NCBI GenBank assembly: GCA_937864535.1
Contig: CALMJS010000030.1
Coordinates: forward strand, 62,001-126,000
Length of the DNA: 64,000 nt
Direction of reading: 5' to 3'
Source of the DNA: an uncultured Paracoccaceae bacterium
Lineage (GTDB): Bacteria > Pseudomonadota > Alphaproteobacteria > Rhodobacterales > Rhodobacteraceae
Part shown: piece by piece, positions 40,471 to 49,673 of the stretch
How the letters are laid out: the number at the start of each line of letters is the position of its first letter
How positions within the stretch are numbered: the stretch's first letter is position 1
Position numbers and translations under genes: made by a program
Notes under the pieces: model-generated
Seen by the model: the letters and a program-made list of their open reading frames with translations, nothing else
Databases searched by the model: none
Told to the model about the DNA's origin: nothing

Positions 40471-41465
40471 CCCGTGTCAGCGCGATTATCACGACCTATA
40501 ACGTCGAACCCTATATCGCCACCGCGGTTCAATCGGTGCTGGATGCCGGGTTTGACGATTTGGAACTGATCCTCGTCGATGACGGATCAAACGATGCCAC
40601 CCGCCATGTCGCCGAAGCTGTCGCGACGGGTCTGCCCAACGTCACCTATGTGCCGATCTATTTTGCGGCCAATACCATCGGCGGTGTTGCCAGCGCCGCG
40701 AATGCAGGGCTGGACCGGGCAACCGGGGACGTCGTGCTGTTTATTGATGGCGACGACTGGGTCATTCCCGGCCATGTGCGCGCTGCGGTCGATCAATTGG
40801 TGCGGACCAATGTCGATTTCACCGTCTGCGGCTGCAAGGAGTTCTGGAACGGTTCGGGTGATTATACCTTTTATCCAGAGGCGCATCTGTGGGACCAGCT
40901 GGGCACCACCGTCGGCCGCGAGGCGCAACGCGATCTGCTGCTACAAATGGCCCCCTTCCCGTGGCGCAAACTGTACCGTCGCGATTTTCTGAACCGTCAC
41001 AACATCCGCTTTCCGGTCGGCAACTATTTCTTTGAGGACAATCCGTTCCATTGGGAAACCTCGACCCGCGCGGATAGCTTTAACTTTTACCGCGCCGTGA
41101 CGCATGTGCACCGTATGGCACGGGCGGGGCAGACCATTCACGCGATGGGGCTAAAGCCGCTGCAAATTTTCGAACATGCCCGAACCATTCAGGCGATGCT
41201 CGCGCGGAACGGTCAGGCAGAGACCTTTGAGGTGCGCTATTTTGACTGGCTGATCGATCACATCCTGTGGTGCATGCGCTATGTCTCGCCGCAGGGGATC
41301 AACCTCGTCTTTGATCAGGCAGCGGCGTCGCTGGCCCGGTATCCGGACGACTGGTTCTATCCCCAGCTGGCAAAGAGACCGCTCAATCTGGTTGCAGTCC
41401 GCCAATTGACGGCGGCCAAGGTCGGCGACCGCATGGCCTTTGTGCAGGCGGCGACGGCGAATTAA
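40467..41465 (+). CDS. Family 2 glycosyltransferase
   Basis: 332 residues, related to but distinct from the preceding gene product. VSAIITTYNVEPYI, LILVDDGSNDAT and VLFIDGDDWVIPG (DGD-type metal site) mark the GT-A domain; WRKLYRRDFL is the shared acceptor motif. No membrane segment. Translationally coupled to the upstream GT; its stop overlaps the stop of the opposite-strand SulP gene by a few nt, so transcription converges here. Confidence 0.9.
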   Translation: MTRVSAIITTYNVEPYIATAVQSVLDAGFDDLELILVDDGSNDATRHVAEAVATGLPNVTYVPIYFAANTIGGVASAANAGLDRATGDVVLFIDGDDWVIPGHVRAAVDQLVRTNVDFTVCGCKEFWNGSGDYTFYPEAHLWDQLGTTVGREAQRDLLLQMAPFPWRKLYRRDFLNRHNIRFPVGNYFFEDNPFHWETSTRADSFNFYRAVTHVHRMARAGQTIHAMGLKPLQIFEHARTIQAMLARNGQAETFEVRYFDWLIDHILWCMRYVSPQGINLVFDQAAASLARYPDDWFYPQLAKRPLNLVAVRQLTAAKVGDRMAFVQAATAN

Positions 41466-42724
41466 CGGTCTCTTGGGTCCCAATCTGGCGGCGGCACGTT
41501 CCGCCGCTGGAGCCGGAGGGCTAGCCCGATCGCCACGCCTGTCCCAATCGCGATTGTGAGATCGGTAAACAGGGTCAAGCCAAAGGTCAGGACCGTCAGG
41601 AACAGGTCGGACCGGCGCCCGCGCATATATTCGGGCCATTTATGCGGCTCTGCCATGTTCCACGCCGTCAGGATCAGCAATCCCGCCAGCGCTGGCATCG
41701 CCAAGGCCGAGGCCAAGGGCGCAGCCACCGCCATGACGATCAGGATCACAACCGCATGGATCATCCCGGCCAAGGGCGTTTGACCACCCGCGCGCACATT
41801 GGTCGCCGTGCGGGCAATTGCCCCTGTCGCAGGCAGCCCACCGAACAGCGGCGACACGAGGTTCGCAACGCCCTGAGCGAACAGTTCGGCGTCGGGTTCG
41901 TGGCGATCCTGAATCATGCGATCCGCGACCATCGCAGACAAGAGCGACTCGATCCCGGCCAAAAACGCGATGATGAGCGCGGACGGCAGCAACTCGATCA
42001 GATGCGCGACAGACAGGTCCGGCAAATGCGGCATGGGCAAGGTGGCGGGCAAGGTCCCGAACCGCGATCCGATCGTGTCCACCGGCAGACCGAACAGCGG
42101 AACCATGGCCGACGTCAAACCGACGGCGACGATCAACCCCGGCCAGCGCGGCGCGGCACGGCGCAACAGGACGATCAGCACCATCGTGGCCAGCGCGATG
42201 AAAACCGCAGCCGGAACCATGGTTTCCCGCCCCGCCCAGAGCGCCGGAATTTTTTCGAAAAAGGCGGCCGGAATCCCGTCGATGGACAGGCCGAGGGCGT
42301 CCTTGATCTGACTGGTCGCAATGATCGCCGCGATGCCGATGGTAAACCCGTTGATCACCGCCTCCGGGATCAGCCGGATCAGGCTGCCTGCGCGGGCAAA
42401 TGCAGCAATCAACAGGATCAGCCCGGCCATAAAGGTCGCGGTGATCAATCCGGACATCCCGTGATTTGCGATCACATCGAACACCACTACGATAAACGCC
42501 CCTGTCGGGCCGCCGATCTGCACCCGGCTACCGCCCAACAAGGAAATCAAAAAGCCCGCGACAATCGCGGTGGTTAGTCCTGTCGCCGGATCAGCGCCCG
42601 ATGCGATGGCAATCGCCAGCGACAGCGGCAGCGCGACCATCGCCACCGTAATGCCCGCCAGGCTGTCGGCAATGATCGTTGTACGCTTGATCTGGGGCAG
42701 TAGTGTCAGGAGTTTTGGTGTCAT
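41462..42724 (-). CDS. SulP-family inorganic anion transporter lacking a STAS domain
   Basis: 420-residue membrane transporter with ten or more hydrophobic segments. AGITVAMVALPLSLAIAIASG is the SulP signature region (read as AGITVAMVALPLSLAIAIAS). The protein ends about 20 residues after the last membrane segment (LQRRNVPPPDWDPRDR), so the C-terminal cytoplasmic STAS domain of most SulP carriers is missing. Substrates in the family include sulfate, bicarbonate and dicarboxylates; the sulfotransferase cluster next door makes sulfate an attractive but unproved guess. Start MTPKLLTLL follows GAGGGTC. Confidence 0.88.
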   Translation of the reverse strand: MTPKLLTLLPQIKRTTIIADSLAGITVAMVALPLSLAIAIASGADPATGLTTAIVAGFLISLLGGSRVQIGGPTGAFIVVVFDVIANHGMSGLITATFMAGLILLIAAFARAGSLIRLIPEAVINGFTIGIAAIIATSQIKDALGLSIDGIPAAFFEKIPALWAGRETMVPAAVFIALATMVLIVLLRRAAPRWPGLIVAVGLTSAMVPLFGLPVDTIGSRFGTLPATLPMPHLPDLSVAHLIELLPSALIIAFLAGIESLLSAMVADRMIQDRHEPDAELFAQGVANLVSPLFGGLPATGAIARTATNVRAGGQTPLAGMIHAVVILIVMAVAAPLASALAMPALAGLLILTAWNMAEPHKWPEYMRGRRSDLFLTVLTFGLTLFTDLTIAIGTGVAIGLALRLQRRNVPPPDWDPRDR

Positions 42725-42850
42725 GGGACCCTCATTCACCGACACCATCGCGCCCAATCGTACACTTTGGCAAGGTCGCATTTTGCGCCTCGTCGCTTGA
42801 CCCGGACCATCAATCAGGAGTAGGCGTCATGGCTTGTTTTGGGGGCGGCG

Positions 42851-44074
42851 ATGACACGGCTTGGCATAGATTTCGGCACATCGAATACGGCAGCGGCGGT
42901 TCTGGTTGGCGGGCGGCCCTATGTGATCCCGCTCGATCAGGGCGAACCAACCCTACCGACGGCAGTGTTCTTTGACGCCAGCCGCAAGCAAACGATCTAT
43001 GGCCACCGCGCCGTTGCCAGCCTGATCGAGGGACGCGAAGGCCGGTTCATGCGCGCGCTGAAATCCGTGCTGGGTACGCCCCTGATGCGGGAACGTCGGC
43101 TGATCGGGCATGAACGCATCACGCTGATGGAGGTCGTCGCCCGCTTTCTGACCCGTGTTCGGACCAGCGCCGAAGAGCACTGCCATCAGCCGTTTACCAC
43201 CGCGCTGTCCGGTCGCCCTGTACATTTCCATTCCCGTGACGAGGCCCGCGATGCCCAGGCTGCCGTCGATCTGGCCGAATGCTATGTGATGGCGGGCTTT
43301 GACGATGTGCGTTTCCTGGCCGAGCCAGAGGCCGCAGCTTTGGCCTGTGGAGGCGTCGATGCCGGCTTCGGGCTGGTCGTGGATATCGGGGGCGGCACCT
43401 CGGACTTTACTGTGTTTCGCGGTGCCGCTGGCGCGATCGAGGTCATCTCGAGCCACGGGATACGGCTGGGCGGCACCGATTTTGACCGGCTGATCAGCCT
43501 TGCGCATGTGATGCCACTGTTGGGTTACGGGTCGGACCTGCGCAATGTGTTCGGAAATCAGGTCAACCGCGCGCCGAACGCCCTGTTCCACGATCTGGCG
43601 ACATGGGAGAAAATCCCGTTCCAGTATAGCGCCGAGGTGCGTCGCAACGTCGCTGAAATGGCCAAGGTGGCAGTCGATCCGCTGCTCTGGCAGCGACTGG
43701 CCAGCGTCCTTGAGGATGAAACGGGACACGACATCGCCTTTGCGGTCGAACGTGGCAAGATCGGCGCGAATAGCGGCGAAGGTGTTATCGACCTGCGGAC
43801 GGTGGAACGCGGTCTCAGTGTGCCGCTAACGGCTGTTGCAATGGCGGTGGATCTGGCGGAAAACGTCCAAGAGATCGCCGAGGCCGCAGCCAAGACCGTT
43901 TCGGATGCCGGTTTGACCGCGGATGCGATCACCAAGGTCGTCATGGTCGGCGGGTCCAGCCTGCTCACCGTCGTGGGAACATCGATGACCTCCCTGTTTC
44001 CCAAGGCCGAGTTGGAGCGGAACGATCCCTTTACCGCAGTGGTAAACGGTCTGGCCATCGGCGCGGGGTTGTGA
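42851..44074 (+). CDS. Hsp70-family protein (YegD-like)
   Basis: 407 residues, the length of the nucleotide-binding domain plus a short tail; no substrate-binding domain or lid. LGIDFGTSNTAAAV (phosphate 1), VVDIGGGTSDFTVF (phosphate 2) and VVMVGGSSLL (adenosine) are the Hsp70/actin signatures, matching YegD-type single-domain chaperone relatives. The role is not established for the family. An upstream in-frame TTG at 42839 is rejected; GGGGG precedes the ATG. It is divergent from the SulP gene. Confidence 0.9.
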   Translation: MTRLGIDFGTSNTAAAVLVGGRPYVIPLDQGEPTLPTAVFFDASRKQTIYGHRAVASLIEGREGRFMRALKSVLGTPLMRERRLIGHERITLMEVVARFLTRVRTSAEEHCHQPFTTALSGRPVHFHSRDEARDAQAAVDLAECYVMAGFDDVRFLAEPEAAALACGGVDAGFGLVVDIGGGTSDFTVFRGAAGAIEVISSHGIRLGGTDFDRLISLAHVMPLLGYGSDLRNVFGNQVNRAPNALFHDLATWEKIPFQYSAEVRRNVAEMAKVAVDPLLWQRLASVLEDETGHDIAFAVERGKIGANSGEGVIDLRTVERGLSVPLTAVAMAVDLAENVQEIAEAAAKTVSDAGLTADAITKVVMVGGSSLLTVVGTSMTSLFPKAELERNDPFTAVVNGLAIGAGL

Positions 44075-44130
44075 CTAAACACCGACAAACCGATCTTGTC
44101 CAACCTTCGATCCTAACGTAAGGTATACCA

Positions 44131-45039
44131 ATGTATACAGTTTGCGCTCTCTACCATTTCACGCCCTTCCCCGACCCTGCCGCCATCCGCGGGCCGCTGC
44201 TGGACACCTGCCACGCGAACGGCATCACCGGCACGCTGCTACTGGCGCGGGAGGGCATCAACGGCACTGTCGCCGGAACCGCAGACGGGATTGCCCGACT
44301 GATGACCTATATCCGCGCCCTGCCCGGCTGTGCGGACTTGGTGTCCAAAAATTCGACTGCCAGCGAACAACCCTTTGGCCGAATGAAGGTCCGGTTGAAA
44401 AAAGAGATCGTGACCATGGGCCAGCCCAATATCGATCCACGGGCGGCTGTCGGTCATTACGTCGAGCCCAAGGACTGGAACGCTCTGATCAGCGCCCCTG
44501 ACGTGGTGGTGATCGACACGCGCAACGACTATGAATATTCCATCGGTACGTTCAAAAACGCGATCGACCCGCAGACGAAAACCTTTCGCGAATTCCCCCA
44601 ATGGTGGGAAGAGAACAAGGACCGTTTCCACAATAAGCGGATCGCCATGTTCTGCACCGGCGGCATTCGCTGCGAGAAATCGACCAACTTTGTCAAACAG
44701 CAGGGTATCGATGAGGTCTACCATCTCAAGGGCGGCATTCTGAAATACCTCGAAGAGGTCCCGGCAGACGACAGCCTGTGGGAAGGCGAGTGCTTTGTGT
44801 TCGATGGCCGGGTGTCGGTCGGGCACGGGCTGGTCGAGGGGCCGCATGATCTGTGCCATGCCTGCCGCCAGCCGATCCTGCCACAGGACAAGTCACGCCC
44901 GGAATATGAGGCTGGCGTTTCCTGCCATCAGTGCCACGACCAGACCAGCGATGCAGATAAGGCGCGGTTCCGCGAACGGCAAAAACAGATCCAGCTGGCC
45001 AAGGCGCGGAACGAAAAACATCTCGGAGCGCAAGGATGA
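44131..45039 (+). CDS. trhO: tRNA uridine-34 hydroxylase TrhO (rhodanese-type)
   Basis: Hydroxylates uridine 34 of certain tRNAs in an oxygen-dependent manner, leading to 5-methoxyuridine or cmo5U. 302 residues: N-terminal acylphosphatase-like domain (about 1-95) and rhodanese domain with [13 protein letters not shown] (catalytic Cys). The C-terminal Cys-rich segment ([22 protein letters not shown]) forms a likely zinc-binding site common in the family. It overlaps the following gene by 4 nt (ATGA). Confidence 0.92.
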   Translation: MYTVCALYHFTPFPDPAAIRGPLLDTCHANGITGTLLLAREGINGTVAGTADGIARLMTYIRALPGCADLVSKNSTASEQPFGRMKVRLKKEIVTMGQPNIDPRAAVGHYVEPKDWNALISAPDVVVIDTRNDYEYSIGTFKNAIDPQTKTFREFPQWWEENKDRFHNKRIAMFCTGGIRCEKSTNFVKQQGIDEVYHLKGGILKYLEEVPADDSLWEGECFVFDGRVSVGHGLVEGPHDLCHACRQPILPQDKSRPEYEAGVSCHQCHDQTSDADKARFRERQKQIQLAKARNEKHLGAQG

Positions 45040-46082
45040 CCTTTCACAGCCTAAAGGGACAGGTATTGGCCCTTGGGCTGGGCAGCATCGCGGGATACGG
45101 GGCCTTTCGCATCGGCATGCCTTTGCCGTGGATGCTGGGCCCGATGATCGTCAACACGCTGGCCTCGATGTTCCGGGTGCCGGTTCACGCGCCGATCCGG
45201 CTGCGCCCCTTCGTCATTCCGATCATCGGGGTGATGCTGGGCGCCTCTGTGACCTCTGAAATTCTGGCGCAAATGCCGCAATGGGCTGTGACGCTGGCGG
45301 TGCTCTGCCCGTTTCTGGCGGTTGCGGCCTTTGTTTCGTTTCGCGTCTATCGGCAGATCGGCGGCTATGACCCGGTCACGGCCTATTACGCCGCGATGCC
45401 CGGCGGCCTGAATGAAATGATCCTGCTGGGCACGGCAAACGGCGGCGACGAAAAGAAAATCGCCCTCGCCCATGCCAGCCGCGTCCTGGTCACCATTGCG
45501 ATGGTCGGCCTGTTCTACGGACTGTTCCTGCATGTCCGAAGCGGCGGTGGCGGGCGGACATGGATCGCGCTAGACGGGCTGACGATCCTCGACTGGCTCA
45601 CCCTGGCGGGCTGCGCGGCTATTGGCGCGCCGCTGGGTCAACGGCTGCGGTTACCGGCGGCGAACCTCTTGGGCCCGATGATCCTGAGTGCGGCGGCACA
45701 CGTCAGCCATATCGTGGCCGTGGCACCGCCCAGCCTGTTGGTCATTATCGCGCAGATCGTCCTAGGCTCGGTGATCGGCTGCCGCTTTGTCAACGTCCCA
45801 GCCAAAGAGATCGGCCGCGACCTGCTACTGGGCATCCTGAGCTGTTCGGGAATGTTGCTAGCGGCGGTCGCGTTTTCGCTACTGACATCGGAGTTGACCG
45901 GCACGCCAATATCGGCGGTGTTTCTGGCCTATAGCCCCGGCGGATTGACCGAAATGTCGCTGCTGGCCTTGGCGATGGGCGCGGACGCAGCCTATGTGTC
46001 GGTGATGCAAATCCTGCGGATATTGATGATCATCGTCGCTGCGCCGATTGTGTTCAGACGGACGAAATCAGGCAGAGCGTAA
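45036..46082 (+). CDS. AbrB-family (PF05145) membrane protein
   Basis: 348-residue integral membrane protein, often annotated ammonia monooxygenase- or AbrB-like, though no DNA-binding domain is present. It has about ten hydrophobic segments and an internal duplication: each half contains a PGGLNEM or PGGLTEM motif (around residues 125 and 300), typical of the family. Transport function is suspected but substrate unknown. Translationally coupled to trhO; the 3' end overlaps the opposite-strand lysozyme-like gene by 15 nt. Confidence 0.85.
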   Translation: MTFHSLKGQVLALGLGSIAGYGAFRIGMPLPWMLGPMIVNTLASMFRVPVHAPIRLRPFVIPIIGVMLGASVTSEILAQMPQWAVTLAVLCPFLAVAAFVSFRVYRQIGGYDPVTAYYAAMPGGLNEMILLGTANGGDEKKIALAHASRVLVTIAMVGLFYGLFLHVRSGGGGRTWIALDGLTILDWLTLAGCAAIGAPLGQRLRLPAANLLGPMILSAAAHVSHIVAVAPPSLLVIIAQIVLGSVIGCRFVNVPAKEIGRDLLLGILSCSGMLLAAVAFSLLTSELTGTPISAVFLAYSPGGLTEMSLLALAMGADAAYVSVMQILRILMIIVAAPIVFRRTKSGRA

Positions 46083-46538
46083 CCCGGTTTCAACCAAGAG
46101 ACCGCGGCGCTTGGCCTCATAGTAGTAACCGCTGGCATACCAACGGACGGCCTCGTCTTGGTCACCGTCAGACACCAGCCATGCGCCGCGCAGATATTTC
46201 CCGGCGTAAATCAGATTGGTTTCCGCATCGAGCAACTCCTCGGGATCGCCCTGATGGCCCATGGTCCGGGCCGTGCGGGGATCAATCTGCATCAGGCCGT
46301 AATAGCTGCGATGCTGGGCCGAGGGATTATAGCTGCTCTCACGCTGAATCACGCGGTGAAACAGGCTGCGCGGGACCTGATAGGTATCCGCCCAGTGATT
46401 GATCAGCGCCCGCAGTTCCGGCGTTTCACCGCTATAAAGAGGGGGTTCAAACGCATTCAATCGTGTCACGTCCGGGGTGCGACCACAGGCCGACAGGGCG
46501 GCGAGTGTCATCAATATGGCATGTCTGCGGTTGATCAT
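46068..46538 (-). CDS. Small lytic transglycosylase lipoprotein (SLT domain)
   Basis: 156 residues. A lipoprotein signal ends in lipobox LSAC (Cys18). The SLT domain follows: PRSLFHRVIQRESSYNPSAQ contains the catalytic Glu, and YYGLMQIDPRTARTMG, NLIYAGKYLRG complete the goose-lysozyme-like fold. It cleaves the glycan strand of peptidoglycan with 1,6-anhydro product formation. Start MINRRHAIL is preferred; an upstream in-frame ATG lacks the signal-peptide layout. GAGGGA precedes the ATG. Confidence 0.88.
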   Translation of the reverse strand: MINRRHAILMTLAALSACGRTPDVTRLNAFEPPLYSGETPELRALINHWADTYQVPRSLFHRVIQRESSYNPSAQHRSYYGLMQIDPRTARTMGHQGDPEELLDAETNLIYAGKYLRGAWLVSDGDQDEAVRWYASGYYYEAKRRGLLVETGLRSA

Positions 46539-46597
46539 CTGTCCCTCATTTTCGCGACAGTTAGCCGTGAACTTGGCCTGTCGCCTAGAGGGGTGCT

Positions 46598-46627
46598 GTC
46601 CCATCGGCGGGGGTTTGCCGATGGGAC
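46598..46627 (-). terminator. Strong hairpin after the RND pump genes
   Basis: GTCCCATCGGC (46598-46608) and GCCGATGGGAC (46617-46627) form a perfect 11-bp stem with an 8-nt loop, 7 nt beyond the RND stop codon. No T-run follows on the minus strand, so it may block read-through into the transglycosylase gene only partly or protect the 3' end. Confidence 0.6.
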
Positions 46628-46634
46628 CGTTGGC

Positions 46635-49600
46635 TCAATGGGCCGCCTGAGCGCCAAAGACCCGGCGGAGCAGCCGTCCAAGGCGTCCCTGTAGCCCCTC
46701 GATGGCGCTAAACAGGCTGGGCACGAACAACAGCGACAGGGCCGTCGACAGCAGCAGACCGCCGATCACGGCCACAGCCATCGGGGCGCGGAATTCCCCG
46801 CCCGTGCTATGCGCCATGACGCTGGGGATCATCCCGGCAGTCATCGCAATGGTCGTCATGATGATCGGGCGCGCGCGTTTGTGGGCCGCGTCGATCATCG
46901 CTGTCGTTCGATCCACACCGCGATGCACGGATTCCAGCGCAAATTCGACCAGCATGATCGCGTTCTTGGTCACGATCCCCATCAGCATCAGGAAACCGAT
47001 GACGACCGACAGACCGATCCCCGAGCCGTAAATATAGAGCGCAAAGATTGCCCCGCCCACAGCCAAAGGCAGCGACAGCATGATGGTCAGCGGCGTGACA
47101 AAGCTGTGGAACAACAGCACCAGCACCACATAGACGAACATGATGCCCGCCCCCATCGCCAGACCAAAGCTGGTAAAGATGTCGTTCATCGTCTCGGCGT
47201 CGCCAGAGGGCTGCAATTGCGCGCCTTCGGGCATGTCGGTGGTCGCGGAAACCGCCTCGATCGCGGCAATGGCCGGCCCCAGAACCGCGCCGTCGGCCAG
47301 ATCTGCCTGAATCGCGACAGAATAGCGCTGGTCATAGCGGTCGATCACGCTCGCCCCGGACGACAGTCGTACATCGGCAACGACGCCCAGCGGGACCATG
47401 CCGCCGGTGTTTGTCGGCACCCGCAGACCGGCCAGCCGCGACAGGTCATCGCGCGATGCCTCGTCATAGCGGACGCGGACCGGGATACGGACGTCCCCCG
47501 CATCGAACTGCGGCAGGTTCGCGTCTGTATCGCCGATGGTTGCCACACGGATCACCGTCGCCAGATTGGCCGCGTTCACGCCCATTTCTGCCGCCAGTTC
47601 GGGCCGCGGCGTGATCAGGATTTCCGGCCGGCTCAGCGCCGCCGCAGACGATACGTTTCGCAACTCCGGCAGATCCTTCATCTGCTCCATCAGGATGCGC
47701 GCGCCCTCTGTCGCGGCGGCTTCGCTATCGCCCAGAACGTTGATGGTGATATCGCGCTGACCTTCGTCGCCCAGCACAAAGAAGCGCACGTCGGGAATCC
47801 CGGCGATCTTGGCCTCGATGTCCTTGTTGATCTCGGTCCAGCTCCGGTCACGGTGGGTTTTGTCCCCATAGTTGACCTGAAAATTGACCGAGGTCCCGGA
47901 GCGCCCGTCGACAAACACCGACACGACCTCGGGGATGGTGCGGATCGCGGCGGTCATTTCATCCGCCACGGCATGGGCGCGGGCCAGCGTCGATCCCGGC
48001 GGCAATTCCACGCTGACAACGGAACGACCAGTGTCAGAGGCAGGCACGAATTCCTGCGGCAGAAGGGTTGCCGAGAACAGAGACCCGAAAAAGATCATCA
48101 ACCCCATAACAAGGGTCACCGTCCGATTGCGCAGAGTCCAGGCAAGCACACGCAGATAGCGGCGCATGATCCAACCGTCAGGCTTTTCGGTGGCGTGTCC
48201 GGCAGACCGCAGGAAATAGGCCGAGAACATCGGCGTAATCAGACGCGCCACCAGCAGTGAGAACAGCACAGAAACCGCGACCGTCAGGCCGAACTGCATA
48301 AAGAATTCGCCCGCGATCCCGCCCATGAAACTAACCGGAGCAAAGACCGCAACGATGGTGAGCGAAATCGCCACGACGGTGAGGCCGATTTCCTCGGCGG
48401 CTTCCTTGGCGGCGTCATAGGCGGATCGGCCCATCTGCATGTGTCGTACGATGTTTTCGATTTCCACGATCGCATCGTCCACCAGAATCCCCGTCACCAG
48501 CGTGATGCCCAACAGGCTGATGGTATTCAGAGAGAACCCCATCATCTGCATAAAGATAAAGGTCGGGATGATCGACAGCGGCAGCGCGACGAACACAACC
48601 ACCGTCGCACGCCAGTCCCGCAGGAACAGGAACACCACAACCATCGCCAAAATCGCCCCCTCGTAGAGGGTGCTCATGGCGCTATCAAAGTTCGCCTTGG
48701 TGTAGATGGTGGCGTCATCGACCAGTTCAAAGACCGTGTTGGGGTACTGCTCTTGCAGATCGGCCAGCTTGGCCTTGGCGTTTTCGGCGGCATCCAGATC
48801 CGAGGCCCCGGTCGCACGATAGACGCCCAGCGCGACAACCGGCTGACCGTCATAGAGCGCAAAGGCCGTGGCCTCTTCGGCCCCGAGCAACACCGTGCCC
48901 AACTGCGACAGCGGCACAGTCACACCGGTGCCGACGCGGATCGGCGTCTGGGCAAAATCCTCGATAGATTGTGCGGAGCCCAGCGCGCGGATTGCAAATT
49001 CCGTACTGGCCAGATCGCCAGAGCCGCCGCCCATATCGAGGTTCGCCTGCGCCAGCTGCGTCGAGACATCGGAAACCGACAGGCCCAGCGCCTCTAGCCG
49101 ATCAGGATCGAGATCAACCAGAACCTCGGCATCGGCACCGCCCAGTCGTTTGACACTACCGACACCATCTACGGTCATCAGCGACCGCGCCACGACGTCA
49201 TCGACAAAGGTCGACAACTCTTCGATGGAGCGGGTATTGTCCTGCACCGCATAGGTCAAAATCGGCGCGCCCGAGAAATCCAGCCGCTGAATGACCGGGT
49301 CGGACGCGGTATCCGGCATGTCAGACCGGGCCGCTGTCACGGCATCCTTGACATCGTTCAACGCCCGGTCGGTATTGGTGCCGATGGCGAACTGGATGGT
49401 CAACTGCGCAGCGGCATCGCTGGCTGTGGCTGTGATATGTTCGAGACCGGCGATATCGCTGACCTCGGTCTCAATCGGCTGGATCACCTGACTGGCGATT
49501 TCCGAGGCCGAGGCCCCCGGCACGCCCACCGACACGTTGATCACGGGCAGGTCGACCGTCGGCATCTGCGTGACCGGCAATCGGCCAAAGCTGACCCAGC

Positions 49601-49673
49601 CCGCGATGCACAGGATCAGAAACAGGGCAATCGGCGGAACCGGGTGCCGGATGGACAGCGTTGAAAAGTTCAT
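46635..49673 (-). CDS. RND-family multidrug efflux permease (HAE-1/AcrB-type)
   Basis: Inner-membrane proton-driven exporter, 1012 residues with twelve membrane segments and two large periplasmic loops, as usual. GILVDDAIVEIENIVRH carries the conserved Asp pair of the proton relay in TM4. IRHPVPPIALFLIL opens the protein. Substrates cannot be inferred. It overlaps the adaptor gene by 4 nt and forms a two-gene pump operon without its own outer-membrane channel, so it probably uses a TolC encoded elsewhere. Confidence 0.94.
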   Translation of the reverse strand: MNFSTLSIRHPVPPIALFLILCIAGWVSFGRLPVTQMPTVDLPVINVSVGVPGASASEIASQVIQPIETEVSDIAGLEHITATASDAAAQLTIQFAIGTNTDRALNDVKDAVTAARSDMPDTASDPVIQRLDFSGAPILTYAVQDNTRSIEELSTFVDDVVARSLMTVDGVGSVKRLGGADAEVLVDLDPDRLEALGLSVSDVSTQLAQANLDMGGGSGDLASTEFAIRALGSAQSIEDFAQTPIRVGTGVTVPLSQLGTVLLGAEEATAFALYDGQPVVALGVYRATGASDLDAAENAKAKLADLQEQYPNTVFELVDDATIYTKANFDSAMSTLYEGAILAMVVVFLFLRDWRATVVVFVALPLSIIPTFIFMQMMGFSLNTISLLGITLVTGILVDDAIVEIENIVRHMQMGRSAYDAAKEAAEEIGLTVVAISLTIVAVFAPVSFMGGIAGEFFMQFGLTVAVSVLFSLLVARLITPMFSAYFLRSAGHATEKPDGWIMRRYLRVLAWTLRNRTVTLVMGLMIFFGSLFSATLLPQEFVPASDTGRSVVSVELPPGSTLARAHAVADEMTAAIRTIPEVVSVFVDGRSGTSVNFQVNYGDKTHRDRSWTEINKDIEAKIAGIPDVRFFVLGDEGQRDITINVLGDSEAAATEGARILMEQMKDLPELRNVSSAAALSRPEILITPRPELAAEMGVNAANLATVIRVATIGDTDANLPQFDAGDVRIPVRVRYDEASRDDLSRLAGLRVPTNTGGMVPLGVVADVRLSSGASVIDRYDQRYSVAIQADLADGAVLGPAIAAIEAVSATTDMPEGAQLQPSGDAETMNDIFTSFGLAMGAGIMFVYVVLVLLFHSFVTPLTIMLSLPLAVGGAIFALYIYGSGIGLSVVIGFLMLMGIVTKNAIMLVEFALESVHRGVDRTTAMIDAAHKRARPIIMTTIAMTAGMIPSVMAHSTGGEFRAPMAVAVIGGLLLSTALSLLFVPSLFSAIEGLQGRLGRLLRRVFGAQAAH

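Noticed and set aside
46809-48260. 483-codon open frame on the plus strand
   Set aside because: Antisense to the RND permease gene; His/Arg/Gln-rich shadow translation.
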